In this document: in pieces, positions 47,901 through 58,910 of the stretch | Layout: each line of letters begins with the position of its first letter | Position numbering within the stretch: the first letter of the stretch is position 1 | Origin: Rhynochetos jubatus | Lineage: Eukaryota > Chordata > Aves > Eurypygiformes > Rhynochetidae | Direction: 5' to 3' | DNA length: 64,000 nt | Assembly (NCBI GenBank): GCA_027574665.1 | Contig: CM050648.1 | Span: 47,521,200-47,585,199 of the forward strand | The notes under the pieces: generated by a model | Databases searched by the model: none | What the model was told of the DNA's origin: nothing | What the model saw: only the letters and a program-made list of their open reading frames with translations | Program-made: the position numbers and the translations under genes

Positions 47901-50900
47901 GTTGTCAGCTGCACTGCATAATTTTCTGATGCTCTTGCCTTTATTTAATGCATAAAGCTGAAGAAGCATTCTTAAAATCCATATAGTACATGTTGACAGT
48001 GTGTACTCTAGCAAACAAAAAGATCATATCCACACATCTGTAACTCACAGAATTCAATGCACTAAAATCACAGAACAGGTTGAATTCTCTCAAAAACTCT
48101 AACTGAAAACTGTAGCTGTCACACAGAGAAGAAAGAAAAAGCTTTTAAACAACAAGCTGCATTTCCCTCACACATTATTCTAAAGGGAGCACTAATAACT
48201 CCCCTATCTGAACGTTATTAAAACAATTGCTCTGTACTGATGCCCTCCAACACCCTCACTCAAAATACAAGGTGGTCCCCATGGTCCAACCCCCTCATGG
48301 CACAGGATTTATCCCCTGGGAAAGGATGTACCTCAGCATCCAGGGCCTGAGTTTGAACATTAGCTGGAAAAAGAAGCAATTACCATAAGGCTGCTACTGA
48401 CTTGAAAGAAAGCTGAGGGAACTCAATACCGTGGATGGTCAATAATTTGTTTCTTCAGATTATCATGACATTGAAAGGGACACAATGTTAGGTATTTATT
48501 AGGCTGTTTTACTCTTAGCTTTTCTTATCTTCTGGGAAAATATCTGCTGCTCGTAAATTTACTGACATCAACAGGATAACTGCCACTAACTACTTTGATG
48601 GTTAGGTCATGGCCATATGCGCCTAACGGTGAAGTACTTCTCCAGCCCATAGATAAAGCAGGGCTTTTCAAGAGTGTGGCAGAGTGGAGTCCCTGCCAGA
48701 CAGGCTGGGACTGCTAGGCCAGAAGGTAGACTGCATTTCCTGTGCAATTCCTGCTGAAGGACTCTGGTCCCTGGATTTGCAGTAGCCTTGACACCCAACC
48801 GAAGATGCCGTAAGAGGAAGTGTTGTTTGTTCTCTGTTGCCTTTAGGTGGCATTTTGCCGTTGTCAGACCACAGTTTAGGCCTAAATAAAAACTTGCACT
48901 CATACATGGATAGTCTGGCCTACATAAGCAAGGGAATGCAGCCTTGTTACTATAGATACGCTGCTGCAAAGAGCATATTCACTTGTGTCCTTGCACATGC
49001 TGGGAAAAGCTAAAAGAAAAAAAACAATTCTAAAAATGTTACCTGCTTCACTTAATTCTTCAATTGAACCAACAAAAACTTCCTGTGAAAACACTGGAGG
49101 ATTGTCATTTATATCCAGAATTTTAATTGGGAGGTCTATTGGCTCTTCCAATTTTGCTCCAGTCTTATCTAGTGCATGACCTCTGAGCTGAAATAACACA
49201 GACAGAAACAAGAAGGAAATACAATGAGTGACTGTAAAATATAGATGTACATATGCAAAATAAAAATACATAGAAAGATATAAAATATAACAAAATGTAA
49301 GCATTATATAAGCATATTATATATGCTTCGAAATATAAGAATGCACACGGCCCCAGATAACCAGAACTATTACAACTAATTGAAACAAACACACTTGAAC
49401 TAACTAAAAAAAAATGGATAGGTGGGTACCTCTAAGAAAAAAGTTACTATTCAACTTACAAGCAGCATTGGAGTCTTTTCTCTGTCAACCCTTCCTGTTA
49501 TGTTCAGGTCTCCAGTCTTTCCATTGATAACAAATAATCCATAAGGGGGTTCTGTTACTCCTTGACCAGATATAGTATAAGTCACCACTATCCCTGTATC
49601 TTCAAGATCAGAATGTATCTAGCGGGAATATGACAGATTAAATAGCGTTTGTTAAATAAAAACACATTTAAAATGCAAATTAAATATTTTTTCTATTTTT
49701 GTAATGAACAAACAAGAATAAATATTAAACACATTTTCCTGCACTCCTTTGAGTGTGGAGATGTTGAGAGGAATGTAGGAAGAGTTACATGCTCCGTCTG
49801 AGGGTCTCATGCAGAGAGGTGAGGAACATGATCAGCAGCGCAACAGTTGAGTGGAGAGGTCTGTGAGAGAAGAAAATTGGGACTGATTGGATAAAGAGAA
49901 TGGGATAGGATACAAGTGCAAGGAAAGGCTGGAAAACCACCGTGATAAGGTGAAAAGCTGGCGTGAGGGAAGAAGGAGGAAAACGGCTGATGGATGAGGG
50001 CAAATAAAATGTGGAGAAAGACCAAGGAAAAAAGAGAGTCTGGAACAATATGTTGAGCTGGAAATAAAATATGACAACTTTTTAAGGGAGATAAGATGTC
50101 AGCTAGTGAGTGTGACCAGGAAGTGACAGGGTGGAGAAAGAAAGTCAGATCTGGAGAGCAACAGGCAGAAGAGGCTACACAGACTAGAGATTATACCCTT
50201 CCTCTGCTGTCAGCAAATATCTGAAACAACTGGAAAAGCACATGTACACTGTGCTAGCATCACCATCAAGGGGCAGCCATCATGGTTATTTTTAGCTCTG
50301 TTTCCTAAAATACTTCTGCATACATAACTATGCTCCATGTACGTCCTTCTGCAGAACCACCACTGGCAGTTTTGGGACCCACTTGCCCTGTTCAACCACA
50401 GATGAGTAGGGGTGGTGGAGTGAAAAAACTCGAAGCTCTTGCACTCATAAAAGTTTCATGACAACTGGTGGCTGGGAAAAGATGGAAAATGAGAGTCTGA
50501 ACCAAATCAGGCTGCAAGAGCAACTCATCTGCTGAAGGAAGAAAAGAGAAGGAAAATGCTAATCTCCAACTGACACTCAATAATCCTTTAAAATTCAAGA
50601 AATGAATGTGCTTGTGCTCAAGGCAGCCACACCACCCTTATTTTACATTTTCATGTCTATCTTTATGTGTATTCTGTATTTATTTCTTTTCTGGGCTTAC
50701 TCTAGCAATTGGATTCTTGTAGGAATTGTCCACTTCTTCCTGTATGAAAGCCGGAGGAACTGTCCATTCTCGCTTCTGTCTGACCAGGCCATTGGCGTGA
50801 GACAACACGCCACTCCTGCCATTCTGATTAAAAACCTGTAGAAAAAACAAGGGTGAATGTCAGCATCACATTTAGCCATTTCAGATGAATGCTTTATTGC

Positions 50901-53900
50901 TGCTGTAGCCCAGACTTCTGAATAGCTTTTACTCTTTCAATACCTAGTAACTTTGAAAGCATGGAGCAACACTAGCCTTCTGAGCCACAGTCTAAGAGCT
51001 GTATGTCCCTCAAGTTGTTTGCAGAAGAAAACTACACTAGCCTTTTCAGCAAGACAGAAGTAAGACAGACCCCAAATACATGAGCAAGTTCCCATGACCA
51101 GGGGTTGGTGAAAATATGTCTGTTCTGGAAGATCTAAGTGCTTGTCACCACATGTGGGAAGAGGTTTGGCACCAAGGCTGTTTTAAACCACCATTTCTGT
51201 CTTATTACCCTGTTAGCTATCACAACAATACTGCCTCGTACTCAACCTTCTCTCTGAAAGAGCATACTCCAAATAGCAGGTCTCTATTCAACCCATCCAC
51301 TGTCTCTGCTATCCTTGCTCAACTACCCCTCATTCTCACTCTGCACAGCACCCTTCGTACTTCTGTCCAGCTTAGTCTCTACTGTGTCTGTTGGCTTCCA
51401 GATTAGCAACTGGAAATGTTTCCACAATTAACATCTTCCATAAAACAACAGTTGATTTGCAGAGAGTTAAAATAAGGTATCTACAAATTTAGTATTTTTG
51501 AGAAACTTCCCCCCAGTTGAACATCACTCAGTTTGATGGATATAGGAATCGGTTCACTTACATTTCAGCTTTCATTTAATTACAGAGCTTTGTTTCAGAA
51601 AATGGTAAAAATCAAGATATTTATCAACTGAAGTAAAACATGCCTTTGACATTTTCTCCTTGCTCACAGAACCCTTTTTCAGACAGTGATAAAAAAAAGC
51701 ACTTTTTCCATTATCTCCTACCTTCACATAGAGTCCATTCCCACAATTCAAACAGATCTGCAATGAAAGTGATGATAGTTATTATTAATTCTATGTCACT
51801 TCAGCAGAATTAAAACTTAACTGACATAACCTACCTCATAAGAACAGCAGATGCACAAAGAAGAAAGCAACTGACCTATATCCATTAATATTTACTATTT
51901 GCTCATAATACCTTTTGAAAAATTTACCCATAACCATTCCATTAAAAACATACACTATAATTAATAATTTGTAAGTTTTGCACTTTTCTCCCAGCAGGAA
52001 AGTTAATAAGCAATTCATTTATTAAATAAAAAAATTAAGACTTTATAAATGCTTCATATTCCAAAAGGATGGGGATTTGCCATTGACTGAATTAAGTGTT
52101 GGTTGCCAGCAGTACCCTGGAGAAGCTTCGACTTCTTGGCAGATCATGGATTACACAGGCTGTGGTGGGTTACCAACATACATTAGAGAACAACACAGGT
52201 TAGATAACATTTAAGAGCAAGCACTAATGAAAACGTTGGCTGAAGCGTAAAGGACAGAAGCTTAGCCCCTTGCTGGGAGGGTAAATGGCATCCTTTACTT
52301 AAACAAGGCAGACACACGTGCATGCTAGCAAGCAAATCATGTTTGCTCTGACAAAACCTTACATGCTGAAATCCAGCATTGGGACTACCCATCTCTTCAC
52401 GTACCAGGATGGCCCAGGACAGCTATGCATGCCCTTAAACACCATGCTAGATGGAAGGAACCAGAGCCATCAGCCAAATTGTCAGAGACTCTGTGTTTAC
52501 ATCCACTCTCCACGTACCAAAGACTCCGCAAGCAACAAAACCCCTCTAACAGTCCAAAAATGTAGGCGTTGGGAAACCACCAAAACCAGTAGGTTATTAC
52601 AACACGTGAAAGCAAAAAACAGAGCTTTTGAGCTTTGTATGAGCAGAGAAGAGAACACTTGTATTGTTCTCAGAACTATGACTTCTACCGACATTTTGCA
52701 TCTTGCGTAATACTGGGTTTTATTACTAATGCCTAAGGGAAAGCAGGCACAGAAAAGGGACTTTCCTCCTGAAATAAGTCAAGGAGTACTTCTTTACATT
52801 CTCTGACAGGTTTCCAGACTGTTGACTGGGCTCTCCCTATTCATCCCTCTGACTCAGCCTTGACTGCTGTATCGATGATGGCTTTTTGTAAGGATGTTAT
52901 CTCTTTCCCACAGAATGCAGCAATGCAGTGGACACGGGTTGGGCAATTTGTAGGCTGCTGTTTCGACTTGCACAACAAAACTGTTTTTCAAATGGCAGTT
53001 TTCCCATTGTATATATTCTGAAGACAAAATTCAGCAAGCACTGTTTCCCAATATATATGCATTTTGAGGGCTACAAGCTTTTACACCTTAGACCAAGGTG
53101 TTTCCATGAATATACTTAAGCTTATTTGGGTTTTTTTTTTCATTATATGGATTTTTAAAATTTATTTTTATGATTAATGAGATTGTACTAGTAAGTGTGA
53201 CAGGGGAATTTTGGTTTCTAAGTCAAGGTTTTTCAACAGAAACTGCAACTACTTTGGGAGATGAATAGTTGTCAAGACGTCATAATGAACAACTTTCTTT
53301 GTTCTTACTAGTAAAAAGAAGGGAAAAGTTTCTGTCTCAGTACTGAATGAGGAAAAGAGGCACAAGGTGAGAAGTTTCCTTGCACTGGAAACTTGAGAAC
53401 CACAGTATAAACAAAAGTGTCTGAAGTTCCTGAATAAGCAGATCTTCCACTGAGATGCATATCAAGAAAGTAGAGGAAATCTCATTATAAACAAAAAGTG
53501 TTTCATTAAGATAACAAAAAAACAAAAATAAATTTGTTTGCTTAGTAGGAAAGCAGCCTCAAAATATTCTGGTTTACTGCTAAAACCATAAAAAATACTT
53601 TTGCTTATGTACATTCCAATCTATAGTGCACAGGTAATCTCATAAGGGACTTCTAAGAGATCTACAAAACGTGTTTAAGAATGGTAATTTTATTTATGAG
53701 ATGCATAAATACATGTGGAACACATACATAAAGTGATCCTGCATTTTTATTGAAAATGATTAAAGGTTCTAAACATTTAAAAAGGGGAAAAGCACTTTTC
53801 AATGACATTTTCTTCACGGAAAAGTCACGTATCCAACAGGAGTTGAATTCTGAATTTCCCCTTCTTTTAATATGCTAGAGCTGCCTTCTATTAAGTGGCT

Positions 53901-56900
53901 TAGTAAGAGTAGGAAAACCCTGTCTGTCATTTGATTTGGATCATAGCCTTGACACAATAAAGACATCTACTGCTGAAATCTGTTGGTGACACAGAGCTGA
54001 GAAGGCATTGTCAGAAGACAACCGGACGGTTACAGAAAATAAGGTGGAAAACCTGAGGCCTGAAGTAATAGAAATGGAATGACACTACAGGGAAGGAATA
54101 GGTGAGAAGGCAGGGGAAAGAAGGGAGTGACTGCCCTAAAGGGAGTGCAAGGCTGCTCTTGCCCAAATCCATGTTCATGTACAGTCAGGAAGTGACTAAA
54201 GGACAGCTTTTGAACACACAGCTTCGTTTTATAATGTAAAGATACAGACTGAGCAAGCAAGAAGGTATGTGCCCGTATTTGCTACACTACGAAACAGTAA
54301 GTCCCAGAAATGTGGTCTTTCATGTATGCTGTGCGTCAGGAAATTTGGATATTGCTCCTCCTGCGAGTCACTTCAGCGTTGAAGATGATGGGCAAGTGGA
54401 GATATTCCACACTTAGAGAAACAGGCTGAAGAGACCATCCAAGGTTATATACTAATCCATCTTCTGGCTCTAAGTGCTTCCTGTTTTTACAGGGATCGAT
54501 GGAGGTCCCACAGCATCATGAACTAACCTAAGGCGGTGCCTCGCTTACCATAGAGATGGAAAAGTCTTCGTTAATTTTTATCCTAATCTTATTACCCTAA
54601 TTTTTAGCTTTTTTCAAGTTGATCATACTGCTGTTCGGATGAGATTCAATTTCACAGAACCACAGAATCACAGAATGGTTTGGGTTGGAAGGGACCTTAA
54701 AGACCATCCAGTTCCAACCCCCCTGCCATGGGCAGGGACACCCTCCAGTAGACCAGGTTGCTCCAAGCCTCATCCAGCCTGGCCTTGAACACTGCCAGGG
54801 ATGGGGCACCCACAGCTTCTCTGGGCAACCTGTGCCAGTGCTTCACCACCCTCTCCAGGAAGAATTTCTTCCTGATATCTAATCTAAATCTCCCTGCTTT
54901 CAATTTAAATCCATTACCCCTTGTCCTGTCGCTACAGGACCTTGTAAGAAGCACCATCCCACCCCCCCACCACCCCCCCCAGCTTCCTTGTCGGCCCCTT
55001 CAGGTACTGGAAGGTGCTATAAGGTTTCCCCGGAGCCTTCTCTTCTCCAGGCTGAACAAGCCCAACTCTCTCAGCCTGTCCCAATAGCAGAGGGGCTCCA
55101 GCCCTCTGAGCATCTTCGTGGCCTCCTCTGGACTCACTCCAACCGGTCGATATCCTTCTTATGTTGGGGGCTGGATGCAGCACTCCAGGTGGGGTCTCAC
55201 AAGAGCAGAGCAGAGGGGGAGAATCCCCTCCCTCAACCTTCTGGCCACGCTTCTCCTGATACAGCCCAGGATATGATTGGCTTTCTGGGCTGCCAACGGA
55301 CACTGCCGGCTCATGTCCAGGTTCTCGTCCACCACCTTTTCAGATTAAGGCACACAGATTTACACATTTAAATGCACGTCAAATGCCTAAACATCTGTTA
55401 CACTCAACAGAAATAGAGCCAATACAGACAAGGATGTCAGAGAGCAGTTCAATTCACCCCAAAGCCAGCTCTCATCTGCTATTTCTCTGTGGACTCCGCT
55501 GACTGTAGCTCTATCTACTTTGTAAACCCAATACAAGAGGATCTGTAGAGCAAAGCAGCTGCTGCTGAGAACCCAACACTACACAACCCACATTTTGTGG
55601 TTGTTACTTCAGGCTAGAATTAGCCTGGTCCCACAGACCAAACACCCACCAGAAAATGGATGAATCTCCCAACACAGTTTCACCCAGGAGGGGTCAGATT
55701 CACTCTGGAGATTTGCTTTGAAAGCACAATTTGATCCAACCAAATAGGTGCACTCTGCATCCACCGCATCTCCATTTACCGTAACAGAAACTCAGACACC
55801 TATAATGAAATGTCCTAGTCTCAAACCAAATCTCCCTCTTTGCCATGTTGATAATGCTCTCATTGAACACTAATTCCCTTTTCCTCTCAATTACTTGCCC
55901 TTCATGTACCTGAAAACTCATCCTGCACCTTACGTTCTTTTCTCAGTTACCAGTTCTTTAATCTCACGCCAAGAATCATAAAACAGGATTTCCTGAAATT
56001 AGATTGCATTTTTTCTTTCCTCTAGTTTCTCCTGGGCAGATTCACTTTATTCTGAAGTCCAGTGTCCAAAATAATACACCACTTCAAGTCAATAGTATAG
56101 ACAAAATCCTTGATCTTATGTATTTCTCCCCTGCTTTCAAATATCACTACAGTCCTGTTTTTTCACCCATTTTTGGAACAATATTAAGTTGTTGAATCAA
56201 TGCACAGATGCTTGTAAATATTTTTACCATGTTTCAACATGTTACCGGTGATGGAAGCTAGGCTGCTTTGACTTACCTCACCTTTGGGCTGTCTAAAACT
56301 AAGCATCATGTTGTTTGCATGATTTTTTTTAATTTTTAATTTAATTCGTTTCTATGAATTTTGAAAAGTAATTGTTACTGGCTCCATCATTTATAATAGT
56401 GATCCAATGCTTTCTGGACTGAATTTCATTATACCCAGCCTACGTTTAACATCCCAAACACCACGGAAGTACGATCTGAAAATGTTCAGAAAAAAAGTTT
56501 TGCTACTTTTGTAGCAAATTCATACACCTGTCAACTCTTCTTTCACTCAAATGTAGTAAGTGTTCTAAGATCACCTTTCTTGAAGACGTGATGTCTACCT
56601 CCTTTAGAAACAACGGAGAAACCTCCCAGCCTAATAATCCTTGATAGCCATGCCTGCCCAGAAGGCCCACAGCTCTGGGTGTGTGCCCTGGATACATGCC
56701 AAGCCAAGCCCAACTCAACCCTAAAGGGGCACTACCGTCCGGCACACCCAGACAACCCTGGAAAAGGGTTGGAGGCAGGGATATGGGAAAAGCTGCTGTG
56801 ACCTCTGCAAGGTACGCAGGGGTGAAGATACAGGGATGCAGCCTGCAGGCAGGGAGGGAGCACAGATGATCCAGAAATACTATCTTCCAGGAAACACAGG

Positions 56901-58609
56901 GAGAGGAAGAACAGTTCTCGATGCTTCTGAGATGCTTCAGGGGGACACTACTTTTAGTCTGGTTTTGGTTTTCAGCAGTTTCTTAAAGTTTTGAAGTTGT
57001 CAGTGCCACCTCCGCATGTCATAAGATATAAACGATCCCTATCTGGTGCTCTCAAACAAGCAACTAGACATTGCACCGCATGTATGGCTTTGTCCAGATC
57101 AGGGAAAAAACCCCACCCAACTGAAAAAAGCAAACCCAGCAGTGCCTTTCTCTTCTGACATCAACCAACTAAGGCAGTTGTATTTGCCCTAATATTGTCT
57201 GACAATGAGGCATTTAGGCACCAAACTGAGTTCACTCTCAGTATATCGTACCCTGACCCAGCTCTAGCTGAGACTGAGGATGATGAGGATTGAGAAGAAT
57301 AGTTTTCCTCTTTTCTTCAGGCAAAACCAATAACATCCTGAGCAAGCCCACCAATAGGAAACAGTGTGACTTCAGGTATTACACAAAGAATCGGCAAAAA
57401 CTTTTGTACAAGCAGCACTCCGCATGTTTCCCATGGCTCCTTCGGGCAAAAAGAGGATAAAACATTTTCCAACCAAACCGTAACTCTCAGCTTACTGCAA
57501 AGAACGGGGTTAACTGTTGCTGGCTGACTCGTGGCCAAACATAAGTCTACATTAAAGTTATCAGACAACAGGTCTCCAGCTAACCAATGCAATTCTGCAG
57601 GATCTCGAGCTCAGGGAGCAAGGTCACGATGTACTGCACCTGCCAGTCTGGCCATGAAACAAGCCATTCCTGAACCCTGCCCAGCTCCTTGGCAGCTCCC
57701 CAGCGCAGCCCATGGCCTGGCCTCCACCCTCGCCTTCATCCGAGCGGCGGCAACCCCGACTTACTTCCGCCGGCGTTTTGCCAGCCTGGAAAGGCGAAGC
57801 GCTAAAGAACAATGCCGCCGATACTAAGGAAAGCTTCCTCGCAAAACATCTAGAAACAACTAGAAAGCAACAGCCCAAACCAAACAAACCAGGCATTTCG
57901 GTCTCAGTTTGTTATGGAATACTCCTTGCTTTGGGCCTGAAAAGGTATTTCACAGGATGGAAGGTCTAAAGGCTGATGGCTAAAATGGGGGCAGGGAGGG
58001 AGAAAGCCTCAAGTGTCTCGGATTGTTAAGAATCTGGTATTACTTCCATAAAGCAATCCAAACTTCCATTCAATCATACCTTACCATCCATTCTCCCTCC
58101 CAAGGCAATGCGATTTATTAATACAGGCAATATGTTGAACACGAAGACGGCAACGACAGGAACGCTTGGCTGCATTCCTGTTCCTCCTGGTGCCTCAACC
58201 CCCCCCACCCCCTCCAGACACCCTTCTTACCGGGGTTTTCTACCTTCACCTGCTCTCAGACACCGAACGGTGGTTGCTTTTACCTACTTCCCAAAGAAAG
58301 GGAGAAAACCCGTTCCCAGCCATAAGCAGCCGGCAGCGGGAGGGCTGCCAAGCCCCGACGGGAACGGCTCTCCCACCCCGCGGCCGCACACGAGCCCCGG
58401 CCGCGGCCCCGGGCCCGGGCGGTGCCGCCGCCGCTGCCCGCTCAACGCCCGCGGGGCGCACCCGCGCCTCCCTCCGCACAGCTCCGCGCAACGCCGCCTG
58501 CGCCGCCGCAAGCCGGGGGACCCCCCGCGGCCAGGCGCGCCCCGTCGGGGTCCGGACTCACCAGCAGCGCCGGCAGCAGCCGCACCGCCGCGGCGGGGCC
58601 CCACGACAT
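34925..58609 (-). CDS. DSG2: Desmoglein-2, complete, 15 coding exons
   Basis: Calcium-dependent desmosomal cadherin that links epithelial and heart cells and binds plakoglobin and plakophilins inside. Exons on the minus strand join in phase to 3,342 nt (1,113 residues; human about 1,118). In order: signal peptide (1 to about 22), propeptide ending R-Q-K-R at 47-50, mature start E51-W52 (Trp2 for strand swap), EC1-EC4 with L-D-I-N-D-N (150-155), L-D-V-N-D-N (259-264) and D-E-N-D-N (486-490), membrane-proximal domain, TM helix about 605-630, Cys631/Cys633 juxtamembrane (likely palmitoylated), ICS with F-L-D-D-L-G (820-825), then desmoglein repeats with V-V-V-T-E-R and a C-terminus [11 protein letters not shown]. 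The EC3-EC4 linker lacks DxNDN, as in human DSG2. It lies upstream of TTR as in mammals, which supports DSG2 over other desmogleins. Confidence 0.97.
35948..38001 (-). other. DSG2: DSG2 intron 14
   Basis: 2,054 bp, GTAAGC...TAG. No repeat recognised. The open frame at 36573-36884 (minus) has no recognisable domain. Confidence 0.85.
38002..38328 (-). CDS. DSG2: DSG2 exon 14
   Basis: 327 nt, 109 codons in phase 0. Acceptor TTATGTAG; begins P-V-P-S-I-I-P-P and includes [11 protein letters not shown] (human R-W-E-E-H-R-S-L-L-S), an Ala/Gly-rich stretch and [12 protein letters not shown]; donor GTAAGC. An alternative acceptor 4 bases further in (start 38324) would pair with an alternative exon 13 donor. 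Confidence 0.93.
38329..39460 (-). other. DSG2: DSG2 intron 13 (probable GC-AG intron)
   Basis: 1,132 bp. The donor that keeps phase 0 with the first acceptor AG is AAG|GCATGT at 39461/39460. No repeat recognised. Confidence 0.7.
39461..39585 (-). CDS. DSG2: DSG2 exon 13 (end of TM and juxtamembrane)
   Basis: 125 nt. Acceptor CCCCTGTAG; encodes [21 protein letters not shown] and [11 protein letters not shown]. Right end set at AAG|GCATGT (GC donor). A GT donor 4 bases further (end 39457) is weaker and changes the junction by one residue. Confidence 0.88.
39586..40570 (-). other. DSG2: DSG2 intron 12
   Basis: 985 bp, GTAAGT...TAG. Nothing else recognised. Confidence 0.85.
40571..40801 (-). 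CDS. DSG2: DSG2 exon 12 (membrane-proximal domain and TM)
   Basis: 231 nt. Acceptor TGCCTCAG, donor GTAAGT. Encodes T-S-I-Q-L-K-P-Q through [10 protein letters not shown] and [15 protein letters not shown]; the TM helix continues in exon 13. Confidence 0.96.
40802..43270 (-). other. DSG2: DSG2 intron 11
   Basis: 2,469 bp with a forward CR1 copy at 42100-42765. Confidence 0.85.
42100..42765 (+). repeat. CR1 LINE 3' part in DSG2 intron 11
   Basis: Forward CR1, antisense to DSG2. From A-T-R-K-A-N-type ORF2 remnants (CAGCAATGTACGCTTGCAGC) through [14 protein letters not shown] to the GGTCTTTAAGGTCCCTTCCA tail with ATTCTATGAT. Confidence 0.95.
43271..43498 (-). CDS. DSG2: DSG2 exon 11 (EC4 end and anchor domain)
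   Basis: 228 nt. Acceptor AATCTTAG, donor GTAAGC. Encodes [22 protein letters not shown] and [13 protein letters not shown]-linked site N-V-T. Confidence 0.96.
43499..44168 (-). other. DSG2: DSG2 intron 10
   Basis: 670 bp, GTAAGT...TAG. Nothing recognised inside. Confidence 0.85.
44169..44311 (-). CDS. DSG2: DSG2 exon 10 (EC4)
   Basis: 143 nt. Acceptor TTAATCAG, donor GTAAGT. Encodes [20 protein letters not shown] and [12 protein letters not shown]. Confidence 0.96.
44312..45161 (-). other. DSG2: DSG2 intron 9
   Basis: 850 bp, GTAAGA...CAG. Nothing recognised inside. Confidence 0.85.
45162..45421 (-). CDS. DSG2: DSG2 exon 9 (EC3-EC4)
   Basis: 260 nt. Acceptor TGCTCTAG, donor GTAAGA. Encodes [27 protein letters not shown] and Q-A-F-D-E-D-T-G. 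The EC3-EC4 linker has no DxNDN motif, as in human DSG2. Confidence 0.96.
45422..46338 (-). other. DSG2: DSG2 intron 8
   Basis: 917 bp, donor GTTAGT. Nothing recognised inside. Confidence 0.85.
46339..46524 (-). CDS. DSG2: DSG2 exon 8 (EC3)
   Basis: 186 nt, 62 codons. Acceptor AATTGCAG, donor GTTAGT. Encodes [26 protein letters not shown] and G-N-E-G-G-F-F-R-I. Confidence 0.96.
46525..46665 (-). other. DSG2: DSG2 intron 7
   Basis: Only 141 bp, the shortest intron of the gene. Confidence 0.88.
46666..46800 (-). CDS. DSG2: DSG2 exon 7 (EC2)
   Basis: 135 nt, 45 codons. Acceptor CTTGGCAG, donor GTAAGT. Encodes [13 protein letters not shown] and [11 protein letters not shown] (calcium linker EC2-EC3). 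Confidence 0.96.
46801..47651 (-). other. DSG2: DSG2 intron 6
   Basis: 851 bp, GTAAAT...CAG. Nothing recognised inside. Confidence 0.85.
47652..47812 (-). CDS. DSG2: DSG2 exon 6 (EC2)
   Basis: 161 nt. Acceptor TTTTCCAG, donor GTAAAT. Encodes [20 protein letters not shown] and D-T-G-E-V-Q-V-E-K through N-L-D-R-E. Confidence 0.96.
47813..49042 (-). other. DSG2: DSG2 intron 5
   Basis: 1,230 bp, GTAACA...CAG. Nothing recognised inside. Confidence 0.85.
49043..49187 (-). CDS. DSG2: DSG2 exon 5 (EC1-EC2)
   Basis: 145 nt. Acceptor TTATTTCAG, donor GTAACA. Encodes [10 protein letters not shown], then [11 protein letters not shown] (calcium linker EC1-EC2) and G-S-I-E-E-L-S-E-A. The adhesion tripeptide position reads H-A-L (Y-A-L in human). 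Confidence 0.96.
49188..49459 (-). other. DSG2: DSG2 intron 4
   Basis: 272 bp, AT-rich. Confidence 0.88.
49460..49618 (-). CDS. DSG2: DSG2 exon 4 (EC1)
   Basis: 159 nt, 53 codons. Acceptor CCGCTAG, donor GTAAGT. Encodes [26 protein letters not shown] and D-R-E-K-T-P. Confidence 0.96.
49619..50700 (-). other. DSG2: DSG2 intron 3
   Basis: 1,082 bp, GTAAGC...TAG. Nothing recognised inside. Confidence 0.85.
50701..50835 (-). CDS. DSG2: DSG2 exon 3 (propeptide and EC1 start)
   Basis: 135 nt, 45 codons, the same count as in human. Acceptor TTCTACAG, donor GTAAGC. Encodes [11 protein letters not shown], the furin-type site L-V-R-Q-K-R, then mature [12 protein letters not shown] and K-N-P-I-A-R. 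Confidence 0.95.
50836..51721 (-). other. DSG2: DSG2 intron 2
   Basis: 886 bp, GTAGGA...CAG. Nothing recognised inside. Confidence 0.8.
51722..51757 (-). CDS. DSG2: DSG2 exon 2 (36-nt micro-exon)
   Basis: 36 nt, 12 codons: [12 protein letters not shown], matching the human stretch I-C-F-N-V-G-S-G-L-H-L-Q. Acceptor CATTGCAG, donor GTAGGA. It completes the signal peptide; phase 0 on both sides. Confidence 0.9.
51758..58561 (-). other. DSG2: DSG2 intron 1
   Basis: 6,804 bp, the largest intron. Contains a reverse CR1 copy at 54652-55340. No other element recognised; its first kilobase on the promoter side is CpG-rich. Confidence 0.85.
54652..55340 (-). repeat. CR1 LINE 3' part in DSG2 intron 1
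   Basis: Reverse CR1 with an intact-looking tail of three octamers (CACAGAAC-CACAGAAT-CACAGAAT), then the standard 3' blocks and ORF2 end (GGATATGATTGGCTTTCTGG). Opposite orientation to the intron 11 copy. Confidence 0.96.
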
Positions 58610-58910
58610 GGCCGCCGCCGCCGCCTTCTCCGCGTTCTGCCCGGGACGGGGTCACCTCCTCGGGCCGCCCGCCAAGCGAAATGGAGGCGGCCCGTCGAGG
58701 GGCTCGAAAGTAGCCGCGGGTGGGTGGAGTGTGCCGGGCGGGGAGCCGCGCCGCGAGCGGGGAGGGGGGGGCAGGTGGCGGCCCGGCCCCGCCCGGCCCA
58801 GCCCCGGCGGGGAGCCCCGTCCGCCGCCCCGCTGGGCTCCGCCCGCCCGAGGGCACGGAGGCTGCTGTGGGCCGCGGCGGTGCCGCCGGAGCAGCCCGTC
58901 GGGCGGGCGC
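58320..58910 (-). promoter_or_regulatory. DSG2: DSG2 CpG-island promoter
   Basis: Very CpG-dense block around exon 1 with GC boxes (GGCCCCGCCC near 58785-58794, CTCCGCCCGC). No TATA box seen, as expected for an island promoter. The transcription start lies somewhere upstream of 58609 on the minus strand. Confidence 0.85.
58562..58609 (-). CDS. DSG2: DSG2 exon 1 (signal peptide)
   Basis: 48 nt, 16 codons from ATG at 58607-58609 (context GCGGCCATGT): [16 protein letters not shown], donor GTGAGT at 58556-58561. Joins in phase 0 to exon 2, giving a hydrophobic signal peptide. Confidence 0.9.
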
